In this document: positions 18,038 to 26,877 of the stretch, piece by piece | How the letters are laid out: the number at the start of each line of letters is the position of its first letter | How positions within the stretch are numbered: position 1 is the stretch's first letter | Program-made: the position numbers and the translations under genes | NCBI RefSeq assembly: GCF_900115055.1 | Contig: NZ_FOVD01000003.1 | Location: 248,001-312,000, forward strand | DNA: 64,000 nt | Direction: 5' to 3' | Origin: Chryseobacterium oleae | Lineage (GTDB): Bacteria; Bacteroidota; Bacteroidia; Flavobacteriales; Weeksellaceae | The notes under the pieces: model-generated | The model's input: only the letters and a program-made list of their open reading frames with translations | What the model was told of the DNA's origin: nothing | Databases searched by the model: none

Positions 18038-19279
18038 ATGAATACTATGATTAAAAGTATACTGATTCTGGTCCTGCTCAATATCTCCACACTCCTTTTC
18101 GCTCAGGCTGATCAGGTTTTGTTTATCGGCAACAGCATGACCTATTTTAATGATATGCCGGTTCTTTTTAAAGATCTGGCTGCCTCAAAAGGGAAAAATA
18201 TTGAAGTCACCTCCCATACTGTGGGTGGAGTTGGATTTGCGAACCATGTCAACGACAATACTCTTTACCAGACCATCCGCTCTAAAAACTACAAATATGT
18301 CGTTATGCAGCCCGGCACCGGTGAATCCGGTGGACATTCCGTTCCTGTTGCCCTGACTGCAGAAAGAGGCCGCAAACTTCGCGATTCTATCAGAAAATAC
18401 AGTCCATGCTCAAAGATCTTTTTATATGAAATTTCGAATGGCATTGGTTCTCAAAATGGATATCCGGCCTATTTTGCGACTCAGAAAATCATCAAGGATT
18501 CCATCACAAAAATGTCAACCCTTATGCAGACAGAAATGATTCCGGCGGGAGAATCTGCAAGAGCGCATTATACAGCTACACAGGACCTCGCATTACACAG
18601 TTCCTACGGTGATGTTCATCCTAACCCTCAGGGCAGTTATCTTGTAGCCGCTACAGTATATGCTGCACTTTTTCAGGACAGGATCTTTCCGTCTTCTTTC
18701 CTTAGCGGAATGACACAGGACAAAGCTGAATACTACCAGCAGCTGGCAGACGGAACTTTCTTCAATAATCCGGCCCAATGGAACGCCAATGTCTTTCACC
18801 TTCATGCAGGTTTTTCAGCAAGTGGCAACGGGCAGAATATTAACTTCTCCAATCTTTCTACGAATTATGATACTGTTTTGTGGACCTTTGGAGACGGAAC
18901 CACTTCTACTGTTATAAATCCGGTACATCTTTATGCAGCCTCCGGAACGTATACCGTATCTCTTAAGGTCACTAAAAATTCATGTTCTGAAACATTCACT
19001 AAAACAATCAATACCAGCCAACTTTCAGTTTCTGATTATGCTGTAAAGAAATTTCAGTTTTACCCGAATCCGGTTTCCGACACGGGCTTTTTAAAGACCG
19101 AAAAATTCATTAAAGAAATTGAAATCTACAGTATAGATGGCAGAAAAATCAAAACGCTGCCTTATTCAAATGTGAATGATGTAAAGATTGATTTCTCAGC
19201 ATACAGCAAAGGAATTTACATCCTTACGATACTTTTTGAAGACGGAAATTCTGAAAGGCTTAAAATCATAAAAGAATAA
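18038..19279 (+). CDS. secreted SGNH hydrolase with PKD domain and T9SS tail
   Basis: 413 residues: signal peptide (to about 24), SGNH/GDSL hydrolase domain (about 25-245) with LFIGNSMTYF as the GDS-like nucleophile block and DVHPNPQGSY supplying the Asp/His pair. A PKD domain follows (about 255-330, WTFGDGTTSTVINPVHLYAASGTYTVSLKV), then a type A T9SS sorting domain (about 342-413, FYPNPVSD ... YSKGIYILTI). It is exported and surface attached or released, probably acting on ester or acetyl groups; the substrate is unknown. Its last 475 bp are duplicated at 21740-22214. Confidence 0.8.
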   Translation: MNTMIKSILILVLLNISTLLFAQADQVLFIGNSMTYFNDMPVLFKDLAASKGKNIEVTSHTVGGVGFANHVNDNTLYQTIRSKNYKYVVMQPGTGESGGHSVPVALTAERGRKLRDSIRKYSPCSKIFLYEISNGIGSQNGYPAYFATQKIIKDSITKMSTLMQTEMIPAGESARAHYTATQDLALHSSYGDVHPNPQGSYLVAATVYAALFQDRIFPSSFLSGMTQDKAEYYQQLADGTFFNNPAQWNANVFHLHAGFSASGNGQNINFSNLSTNYDTVLWTFGDGTTSTVINPVHLYAASGTYTVSLKVTKNSCSETFTKTINTSQLSVSDYAVKKFQFYPNPVSDTGFLKTEKFIKEIEIYSIDGRKIKTLPYSNVNDVKIDFSAYSKGIYILTILFEDGNSERLKIIKE

Positions 19280-19302
19280 ACAGCCAGCTATTCCATTCAT
19301 TT

Positions 19303-19334
19303 AAAAGATCTTGAGCAATCAGGGTCTTTTTTTT
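19303..19334 (+). terminator. terminator between SGNH gene and tRNA-Arg
   Basis: AAAAGATC / GGTCTTTT (one G-U pair) with a 12-nt loop, followed by eight T in all. It is present in both repeat copies. Confidence 0.7.
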
Positions 19335-19368
19335 ATTTAAATTAATCAGTATTTTTATTCTCTCCAAC

Positions 19369-19440
19369 GGCCTCATAGTTCAACGGATAGAATAGAAGTT
19401 TCCTAAACTTTAGATCCAGGTTCGATTCCTGGTGAGGCTG
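19369..19440 (+). tRNA. tRNA-Arg (anticodon CCU), copy 1
   Basis: 72-nt cloverleaf. Acceptor GGCCTCA / TGAGGCT, D stem GTTC/GAAT, anticodon stem GAAGT/ACTTT with loop TTCCTAA (CCT at 19402-19404), T stem CCAGG/CCTGG with loop TTCGATT, discriminator G at 19440. CCA is not encoded. It decodes AGG. A second copy with two base changes lies at 22304. Confidence 0.93.
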
Positions 19441-19463
19441 CACATCGCCATTAAAATAATATT

Positions 19464-20318
19464 CTACTTAGCTTCTTTACCTTTAGAAGTTATTGCAGAG
19501 CCTGCTGATGCAACAACCACACAGGCAACGGCAATACATTCGGTCACTGATAAATATTCCTGTAAAAATACGAAAGCGGCTAGCGAAGCCATTGCAGGCT
19601 CAAGGCTCATTAAAATACTAAAAGTTCGTGCTGGTAAATGTTTAAGGGCATTTATTTCCAGCGTAAAAGGAATGGCACTGGAAAGCAGAGCGAGTGCCGC
19701 CCCTAAACCTATCAATTGTGGATTAAGGCTAGCAAGCCGTCCATCAAAAATTCCAAATGGCAATATAAAAATTGTTGCAATGAGCATCCCAATGGTAACC
19801 GCATCAACGCCTTTCATTATTTTAGATATTCTTCCCCCAAGAATAATATAGGCTGCCCAAAAACCACCAGCGAGTAAGGCTAATAAAACGCCAACTAAGT
19901 TTAATCCGTTACTCGACCACGGCGCAATTAATGCAATACCAATGGCCGCTAAAATAATCCATACAAAATCTGTCATTTTTTTTGAGCTGAAAATTGCCAG
20001 AGCCAACGGTCCGACAAATTCTAAAGTCACCCCCAGTCCAATTGGAATCCGCTCAATAGCCATGTAGAAAATTAAATTCATGGCACCTAACGATAAGCCG
20101 TAAAGTATTACATATTTCCATTGTTTCACATTGAGTTTGGAAAGGTTTGGACGGAAAGCAATCCATAAGATAATTGCAGATAACCCAATTCGTAAGGTAG
20201 CAGTAGCCGCTGCTCCAATTTCAGGGAAAAGTCCTTTCGCAATTGCAGCGCCACATTGCACACTGATAATAGATAATAATACGGCCGGAATCGGTGGAAG
20301 CTGAAACTTAGTCTTCAT
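19464..20318 (-). CDS. EamA/DMT family transporter, RhtA-like
   Basis: 284 residues, ten predicted membrane helices in two EamA halves. Stretches such as GLSLGAMNLIFYMAIERIPI, VTLEFVGPLALAIFSS and FSILMSLEPAMASLAA closely match the RhtA threonine/homoserine exporter subgroup, so export of amino acids or similar metabolites from the cytosol is likely; the substrate is inferred. It lies inside the segment flanked by the tRNA-Arg repeats, with its stop only 22 bp from tRNA copy 1, so it may have been acquired. No partner gene is next to it. Confidence 0.85.
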   Translation of the reverse strand: MKTKFQLPPIPAVLLSIISVQCGAAIAKGLFPEIGAAATATLRIGLSAIILWIAFRPNLSKLNVKQWKYVILYGLSLGAMNLIFYMAIERIPIGLGVTLEFVGPLALAIFSSKKMTDFVWIILAAIGIALIAPWSSNGLNLVGVLLALLAGGFWAAYIILGGRISKIMKGVDAVTIGMLIATIFILPFGIFDGRLASLNPQLIGLGAALALLSSAIPFTLEINALKHLPARTFSILMSLEPAMASLAAFVFLQEYLSVTECIAVACVVVASAGSAITSKGKEAK

Positions 20319-20460
20319 TAGTATGATTTGAGTTACAATATTACAGCTTTTGATTTGTCCGGGTTACATTGTGTGAATGTAATTTATCATAAGTTTCATT
20401 TCCTAACCGAAAATCCCGACTACCTAATTAACGGAGCTTCATTTAAAAAAATGAGTCAAC

Positions 20461-21739
20461 TCAATGTCTTAATACAGGAATCTTTACAAAGCTGTCGTTG
20501 TACCATTTCACTTTTAAGGGTTCTTTTGCATCTTTAATGGTTTCTTCACTGACTGTTTTTCCTGTTCCATAGTTGAGTTCAGAAAATGGGTTCTTATTTA
20601 CATTTAGATATACAACCAGTCGGCTCCCCTTACTTAGCTGCTTACTTACCAAATGTGTATTGGAGAACGGAATGGTTTCAATTTCATTAGGTTTCAGTAA
20701 TTTCCTTTTTGTAATATCTGTTGAATAACTTGCCCTTCCAATAAAATAAGATAGATGAAAATATTCTCCATTTGGCATTAATTCATACAATGTCACTCCG
20801 ATATCCATATCTTTTTTATTGATACTGGCTTTAATTTCCCCTAAAAAGGAACCATTGATTAAGAGTGGTTCTTTCAAGGGTTCACTAATGAAATTAAATC
20901 CGTTAGAGGTATCTATTTCCTTGCGAATAATGGGATCCGGGTAGTAATCATTATTTGCTATTTCTCTGTTTGCAAAATCTACCTGTTGCTCTAAATAATT
21001 TTTTTTAACAGGTTTTTGTGAATTTAAAGAGTAGAAATTACCTGACTTGTTATCAGTCAGATACAAGGTTAAAAAACCATTACTCATTTTATCAATAGAT
21101 GGGGCACTGCGCCATTCATTGGCCCCCATTACCTGATAGTTAATCCTATCTTTCAAAACTTTGGGTTTAGGTCCATTTTTTAAAATATAGTCAAACCATT
21201 GATACGTAATTGTCTTGATATCAAATAACGCAACAGGGTCTACTTTATATTGGTACAAGGTAGCTTCTCCTCCACTTTGAGTTCCAAAATACCCATAAGG
21301 TCCTATAATTGAATACGCAGGTGTTTGAGGACTATACTTTTGAAGTTCTCTCAAATAATATAAACCCGAACTCTGCCCATCATTGTAGTAACCGTCAAAT
21401 GCCAAAACGGGTATTTTTATTTGTGCAAAATCTTTTTTATAGGGAGTCATTTTTTGCCAATAATGATCAAAAGAAGGATGCCTGATCCATCGTTGAAACC
21501 ATTTGTTGGCTACCCCGTCTATACTGTCTAATTTTTTATAGGCCACTCCTGTTTCCCACCATTTATTTTGCATTTTTCTAAAACGCTGTCTGTCATTTCC
21601 AGCTATGGTGTCCAGATATTTATTATTTCCAACGTAAAATGCCCATTCATAATTAGGATTAATGAAGGTATTATTTTCCATAGGCAAACCCTGTCCCGGT
21701 CTCGCTGCTACATAAGGTACGATTGTTTTAAGAGCCGGG
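20461..21739 (-). pseudogene. 5'-truncated CocE/NonD (S15-type) hydrolase
   Basis: The reading frame matches the S15/CocE hydrolase family from HPALKTIVPYVAARPGQGLPMEN onward, through the C-terminal jelly-roll domain (LYLTDNKSGNFY ... SRLVVYLNVNKNPF). Intact members are about 600 residues and carry the nucleophile motif GxSYxG upstream of HPALK; that part is missing here. The break is at 21739/21740, exactly where repeat copy 2 starts; the few codons before it (to a TTG at 21756) belong to the repeat. So it is a remnant of about 425 codons without its catalytic serine, almost certainly inactive. Confidence 0.8.
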
Positions 21740-22214
21740 TGCAGGTTTTTCAACAAGTGGCAACGGACAGAATATTAACTTCTCCAATCTTTCTACGAAT
21801 TATGATACTGTTTTGTGGACCTTTGGAGACGGAACCACTTCTACTGTTATAAATCCGGTACATCTTTATGCAGCCTCCGGAACGTATACCGTATCTCTTA
21901 AGGTCACTAAAAATTCATGTTCTGAAACATTCACTAAAACAATCAATACCAGCCAACTTTCAGTTTCTGATTATGCTGTAAAGAAATTTCAGTTTTACCC
22001 GAATCCGGTTTCCGACACGGGCTTTTTAAAGACCGAAAAATTCATTAAAGAAATTGAAATCTACAGTATAGATGGCAGAAAAATAAAAACGCTGCCTTAT
22101 TCAAAAGTTAATGATATAAAGATTGATTTCTCAGCATACAGCAAAGGAATTTACATCCTTACGATACTTTTTGAAGACGGAAATTCTGAAAGACTTAAAA
22201 TCATAAAAGAATAA
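21740..22214 (+). pseudogene. SGNH hydrolase 3' fragment (PKD + T9SS tail)
   Basis: Duplicated last 158 codons of the gene at 18038, in frame to the stop at 22214 but with no start codon, signal peptide or hydrolase domain. An internal ATG at 21813 is not a plausible start because the signal peptide needed for T9SS export is absent. Two residues differ from copy 1 (N to K and V to I, near the T9SS domain). Confidence 0.85.
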
Positions 22215-22237
22215 ACAGCCAGCTATTCCATTCATTT

Positions 22238-22269
22238 AAAAGATCTTGAGCAATCAGGGTCTTTTTTTT
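22238..22269 (+). terminator. terminator, repeat copy 2
   Basis: Same stem and T tract as 19303-19334, carried along in the duplication. Confidence 0.65.
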
Positions 22270-22303
22270 ATTTAAATTAATCAGTATTTTTATTCTCTTC
22301 AAC

Positions 22304-22375
22304 GGCCTCATAGTTCAACGGATAGAATAGAAGTTTCCTAAACTTTAGATCCAGGTTCGATGCCTGGTGGGGCTG
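22304..22375 (+). tRNA. tRNA-Arg (anticodon CCU), copy 2
   Basis: Identical to copy 1 except for the last T-loop base (T to G, loop TTCGATG) and an A to G change in the 3' acceptor strand (TGGGGCT), which turns the fifth acceptor pair from U-A into U-G. All stems still form and CCT remains in the anticodon, so it may be functional, though slightly weaker. It ends 16 bp from the stop of the convergent histidine kinase gene. Confidence 0.85.
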
Positions 22376-22391
22376 CAAAAACATCAATACC

Positions 22392-24421
22392 TCAGCCTTC
22401 CCCGGACCGGTCACTGCCGGCATCTGCATTTATTTCAATATTAATGGATGTCCCTTCGTTTTTAGCCGATTCGATATCAATATTTCCCTTCAGATATTCA
22501 ACGCGGTTTTTAATATTACTGAAACCAATCCCCGGTTTTTCCCTGATCAGTTCCTGATCGAAGCCACAACCATCATCTTCAACTGTAATATGAACGATAT
22601 TCTGATGCTGGCTGCATTGAAGAATAATATTTGAAGGTTTAGCGTGTCGTATGGCATTATTAAGCAGCTCCTGTACAATGCGATAAATATGCATCTGCAT
22701 GGCTAAGGGCAAATTCTTATCTATATTTATGGGCTGAAACTCAATACGGGTATCCTCAATTTGTAATAATTCACAAAGATCATGCAGAGCATCTTCCAAT
22801 CCTATTTTCAGAAGACTTTCAGGCATCATATTTCTTGCTATATGCCGAAGTTCTTTCACCGATTCATCCAACCTGTTAATAACGGTATCAAGATTTCGGT
22901 TGTCTGTTTTGGATTGCTGGGAGAGATTCATTTTTATTCCTGCGAGCATACCACCGAGCCCGTCATGAAGGTCTCGTCCTATCCTCTGGCGTTCTCTTTC
23001 TTCTGCATCCAGCATAGCATGAACAAGCTTGAGATGATGCTTTTGTTCTATTTCTTTTAAATGCTGATTATGATTAATTTCCTCCTGAAGAGACAGTTTT
23101 TTTACACTTTTATAATAGTAAGCCAAAAATAGAATTCCTATCAGGAGTGCAGATCCTGTTAAGCCCAGTATCCAACTTGTTAATTTTTGATTTTTATTAT
23201 TAAGCTCCTCCTTTTTTTTTCCGCTTTAAGTTTTACAATGGCATTCTCTTTCTCAGAATTCTTGAACTTTGCTTCTATGGCTATCATATCTTTATCAAGC
23301 TGAGCTTCATACATGCTATCGCTTAATATATTACATTTTTTCTGCCAGTTATAAGCATCTTCATTTTTCCCCAAAGCATGAGAAACACGGGCCAATTTTT
23401 CATACAGTCTTCTTTTATTATCTATTTTATAGGTGTATCCATTCCCCTGCACTTGAAAAAGCAATTTTTCAGCATCTGCGTACTTCTTCATTTTAAATAA
23501 AATTTCATGCTTTTTTATGAGCAGGCTATTTTCTAAGTCAATGCTTCTGATAGCTTTTGCGTATTTTGCCCCCTTATTATAGCTATGTATAGCTTTATCA
23601 TATTGACCTATTTCATCAAAATAGCGACCTTCTGCTAAGTAATAATCGCCATTATCCGAAGCCCCTGAATTTTTATCCAGTATCTTACGTGCTTCTTTTA
23701 ACATGATTCCGGCCTCTTTAAACTTCCTTGCGTACGTGAGGTTTTCAACAGAATAAATATAGGTACGCACCAATGTATTATTATTCTTAGGCATGCAGTC
23801 TTTCATACTGATGACTTTTGAAAAGTACTCCCCTGCATGTTCGTATAATTGCCTGTTCATCATTAAAACACCCACTTGTGAGTAGTATTTCGCCAGAACA
23901 GTTTTATCACCGCTTTTTTTAATAAGAGGAATCACTTTATTAATAATGACCCAAAGTGCTCTTTTTTCATTGCTATTTCTTTGAGCCATTATGGCTTCAC
24001 TGTACCAGGCTCCTGCTAAATTGACGTAAGCATCTGGGGTGTGAAACACAGAGAGCAGAGAATCTGTTTTGTGAAGAGCTTTTTGGCTCTTAGAAGGCTC
24101 CATATAGGTATATAGAGTAATTATTGTTTTGTAATACAGCCCCAGCAGAAACCGATTGTTTTTAAAATGTGATCTTCCTTCAGTCAGATATTTTTCAGCT
24201 TTTGGCAAATCTTTCTTTATAGACCAATAATGAGCCAGCAGAAAAGCTGTTCTTGCTTTCATACTATCATTTTTCTGAGTACGTAAAGAAGTGTAAAGGC
24301 TGTCATGGTATGCCTGATGATTGAGAGGCAGCTGCCCCTTCACAGTACTCATCAATAAAATAAGGGAAATGAAAAACTGCAAGGATAATACAATGGCAGC
24401 TTTTTTAAATTTAACTATCAT
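22392..24421 (-). pseudogene. TPR sensor histidine kinase, frameshifted in an A9 tract
   Basis: Two adjacent frames form one gene. The first (start ATG 24421) gives a signal-peptide-like N-terminus, TPR repeats and the beginning of a coiled coil (KLKAEKK). After nine A (plus-strand T9 at 23212-23220) it shifts and stops at once. The next frame continues without a stop from EELNNKNQKLTSW through a membrane helix (ILGLTGSALLIGILFLAYYY), HisKA_3 (ERQRIGRDLHDGLG, phospho-acceptor His) and HATPase (NNAIRHAK, DDGCGFD, GIGFSNIKNRV) to the stop at 22392. Ten A would restore a protein of 676 residues. It may be a real lesion, a phase-variable tract or a sequencing error. No response regulator gene is nearby. 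Confidence 0.85.
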
Positions 24422-24664
24422 TTGTTCATCAATTTGTGTTTTGCTAATATAATAATAAATCAAACGGAAAGAGCCTCCGGAAAATCCCGGAGACTTATTC
24501 CTATAAAAACCACTTACCGAAAGTCTGATGATGAAACCTAAAATTTATTATTCAGAGATGAACACATACTTATGCGAAAGTTCATTCCTGATCCACAACC
24601 TATAACAATTTTTTGTACTTCCGGACTGATCAATGGTTTTTATGCTGAAAACTAAAATCTTGCA

Positions 24665-25663
24665 CTATTTCTTTATCATTTTTTTCGAAACTGTATTTCC
24701 ATTCTTCAACTCTCCCTGAATGATATAAGTTCCTTTTGGGAGTTTTGAAACATCAATATTCTTCATATTTCCGGTTTTTAAAACAGATTTTCCATCAAGA
24801 GAAGTAACGGTAATTTTTTTAATATCTTCATCAGACTGTAATGTAACCGTATCTGAGCTTGGGTTTGGGAATATTGAAATATCTGTATTCTTTTTGTTGA
24901 CATCAGAGGTTGATAAAGCCCCCGGGACAAGATAAGACACTACCTTCGAAACATTGGTATTTCCGTTTAATGTGAAGGTATTGATGCCAAAGGAGAAAAC
25001 CATTCCAGAAGTCTGGCTGACCCATTGGTAAGATTCATGGGTATAGGAAAAAGGCGGCTGCCCCGGCTTGGTCTGAGTGGCAGTCCTCATCCTCTTTACC
25101 CTGAGAACATTTGTATACGTTCCGGTAGGGGTAATAACGGTTCCATAACCGTCTGCAAGAAAAGATTCCTGTCCTGATTCACTGCTATTTCCTATGGATG
25201 CCGAAACCGTATTGAACTGATAATTCTCATTAAACTGCTGCAGATACGTGACCGGAAACTTGTACATGATCAGGGGATCAGTATAGGTTATAGTTCCATC
25301 ACCCAGACTTGGCCCGAAATAAGTTCCAATCATAGTAGCTTCTGTATCCGTCATGATGTTAAAATCATAATTATCAATTAAAGCCGGCTTCGTCACTCTG
25401 TTTGCTGAAGAAAACCTCGAACAGTTGGTCTGCCCGGGACATTCACTGATGGTAGATGTTACGATATTAGCCGCTGTATAAGCAGAAAAATCCCATGTAA
25501 CATTAGCTCCGGCTGATCCTGCAGTGATGGATGTAGATGTCACATCACCTGATCTGAATGTAGTAGGTATATTAATCCTGTCTATCGCGGATCTGGTTAC
25601 CGTAGGCTGCGCATAGGCCATTATTCCTACGGTAATGGCTAAAAGAAAGTTAATTTTTTTCAT
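24665..25663 (-). CDS. secreted protein with T9SS sorting domain
   Basis: 332 residues: signal peptide MKKINFLLAITVGIMAYA, a beta-rich body of about 230 residues (WDFSAYTAANIVTSTI ... YGTVITPTGTYTNVLRVKR) and a C-terminal type A sorting domain (about 258-332, ISIFPNPSSDTVTL ... LPKGTYIIQGELKNG). Exported by T9SS to the cell surface or medium. The body has no catalytic motif I recognise. It has its own well-formed promoter at 25716-25746. Confidence 0.75.
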   Translation of the reverse strand: MKKINFLLAITVGIMAYAQPTVTRSAIDRINIPTTFRSGDVTSTSITAGSAGANVTWDFSAYTAANIVTSTISECPGQTNCSRFSSANRVTKPALIDNYDFNIMTDTEATMIGTYFGPSLGDGTITYTDPLIMYKFPVTYLQQFNENYQFNTVSASIGNSSESGQESFLADGYGTVITPTGTYTNVLRVKRMRTATQTKPGQPPFSYTHESYQWVSQTSGMVFSFGINTFTLNGNTNVSKVVSYLVPGALSTSDVNKKNTDISIFPNPSSDTVTLQSDEDIKKITVTSLDGKSVLKTGNMKNIDVSKLPKGTYIIQGELKNGNTVSKKMIKK

Positions 25664-25715
25664 GTGTTTATACAGGATTTGGTGATAGTGATTTATATGG
25701 AGTGTTTTTTTATTA

Positions 25716-25746
25716 CAAATGTATCTTTAGGTTCATAGACTATCAA
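25716..25746 (-). promoter_or_regulatory. promoter TTG-N20-TACATTTG of the T9SS protein gene
   Basis: Minus strand: TTG at 25746-25744, 20-bp spacer, TACATTTG at 25723-25716, 52 bp before the start codon. Both boxes match the Bacteroidetes consensus. Confidence 0.7.
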
Positions 25747-25836
25747 TCCTGAAAAAAAAGTATTTTTTTCTACCTATAATTAGGTATTTCACATCATTTT
25801 TAAAATCACTACTTTCATCCGTTCTGTTGTAAAAAT

Positions 25837-25867
25837 AAATAAGCCCGACTCATTGCCGGGCTTATTT
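25837..25867 (-). terminator. terminator after the AraC gene
   Basis: Perfect 11-bp stem AAATAAGCCCG / CGGGCTTATTT with a 9-nt loop and T-rich flanks on the minus strand, 19 bp beyond the AraC stop codon. Confidence 0.75.
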
Positions 25868-25885
25868 TGAATGTATGATTGGGTC

Positions 25886-26800
25886 TCAATTAAAAGACTG
25901 TCTGTAACTCAGAGGTGTTTTGTCTGTTTTCTTTTTAAACAGTTTATTGAATGACTGCGGATGCTCAAAACCTAGCGCATACGCTACTTCCGATACGGAA
26001 AAACTGGTTGCTGTAAGATATTCTTTGGCTTTCTCAATCAATTTTTCATGAATATGCTGCTGTGCATTCTGTCCTGTAAGATTCCGGAGCATATCACTCA
26101 GATAATGAGGGGAAAGATTAAGCTCGGAAGCCAGAAATTCCACTGTGGGAATGCCGTTATTTAAAGTCTGTTCTTTATTAAAATAGTCTTCCAGTACCGT
26201 ATCCATTTTGGACAGCAGATCACTGTTGACTGCTTTTCTGGTAATAAACTGTCTCTTATAAAACCGATTGCTGTAATTCAACAGAACCTCTATATAAGAG
26301 ATAATCACATCCTGGCTTACCTCATCAATGGCGGTATTCAATTCATTTCTGATATTGTCCAGCAGTCCGGTGATCACCGTTTTTTCCTGATCAGACAAAT
26401 GCAGGGCTTCATTCGTATCATAAGAAAAGAACCCGAATTTCTTAATGTTCTTCGCTAAAGGATAAGTACGTATAAAATCCGGATGAACCAGAAGTGTATA
26501 CCCGCAGTATTCTGCATCCACATCTGTAGAAAGGATCTGCCCCGGCGACGTGAACATCATTCCGCCTTCATTAAAGTCATAATATCCCTGCCCATACCCC
26601 ATTTTCCCATGTTCGGAAAATTTATAGGAAATCTTATAAAAATTCATTAGGAAACTTTTTTTCAGCATTTCTTTATCCACACTCATTTGGGTATTGTCTA
26701 CAAGGCTTACCAATGGATGTACAGGCTTGGGAAGCTTCAGCAGATCGTGAAGTTCCGATATGGAGGAGATTTTCATTGGGGTATTGTCTTTCTTTTCCAT
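25886..26800 (-). CDS. AraC family transcriptional regulator
   Basis: 304 residues. The N-terminal effector part (about 1-190) is followed by a double HTH AraC domain (about 200-304) with VEFLASELNLSPHYLSDMLRNLTGQ and VSEVAYALGFEHPQSFNKLFKKKTDKTPLSYRQSF. It lies 77 bp downstream of, and on the same strand as, the SDR gene; AraC-SDR pairs like this are common in Bacteroidetes and the regulator often controls the oxidoreductase. An alternative start is the Met at codon 9. Confidence 0.88.
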   Translation of the reverse strand: MEKKDNTPMKISSISELHDLLKLPKPVHPLVSLVDNTQMSVDKEMLKKSFLMNFYKISYKFSEHGKMGYGQGYYDFNEGGMMFTSPGQILSTDVDAEYCGYTLLVHPDFIRTYPLAKNIKKFGFFSYDTNEALHLSDQEKTVITGLLDNIRNELNTAIDEVSQDVIISYIEVLLNYSNRFYKRQFITRKAVNSDLLSKMDTVLEDYFNKEQTLNNGIPTVEFLASELNLSPHYLSDMLRNLTGQNAQQHIHEKLIEKAKEYLTATSFSVSEVAYALGFEHPQSFNKLFKKKTDKTPLSYRQSFN

Positions 26801-26877
26801 GATATAAATGTATTAAATATTTGCTTGTAAAAACCGTATAAACAAGATGTATTTACACGGTCTTCCTATTTATATTT

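Larger units (their letters stand above)
18805..19442 (+). repeat. 638-bp direct repeat, copy 1
   Basis: Covers the PKD/T9SS end of the SGNH gene, its terminator and the tRNA-Arg. It is matched by 21740-22377 at a constant offset of 2935 bp, with 10 substitutions and no gap by my count (about 98.4% identity). The two copies flank the 19443-21739 segment. Confidence 0.95.
19443..21739. mobile_element. 2.3-kb segment inserted between duplicated SGNH-tail/tRNA-Arg copies
   Basis: The segment starts one base after the shared tRNA end and stops exactly where the second repeat copy begins. It holds an EamA exporter and a hydrolase gene whose 5' part is cut off at the junction. No integrase or transposase is inside. 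The layout is what a single crossover between the chromosome and a circular molecule carrying the 638-bp homology would leave; other routes (tandem duplication then deletion) are possible. Confidence 0.55.
21740..22377 (+). repeat. 638-bp direct repeat, copy 2
   Basis: Second copy of 18805-19442. The differences counted are two near the 5' end, four within 21 bp around 22084-22117, one near 22193, one just before the tRNA and two in the tRNA. It carries a headless SGNH tail, the terminator and a complete tRNA. Confidence 0.95.

Noticed and set aside
19369..19440. Classical integrase-type island inserted at tRNA-Arg
   Set aside because: No integrase gene is present and the direct repeat is 638 bp, including sequence upstream of the tRNA, unlike short att sites.
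20328..20537. 69-codon plus-strand frame between the EamA and hydrolase genes
   Set aside because: It starts with TTG, matches nothing, and runs antisense into the hydrolase remnant.
21813..22214. 133-codon open frame with PKD and T9SS domains
   Set aside because: It is the duplicated 3' part of the SGNH gene; no start signal or signal peptide belongs to it, so it is listed as a pseudogene fragment.
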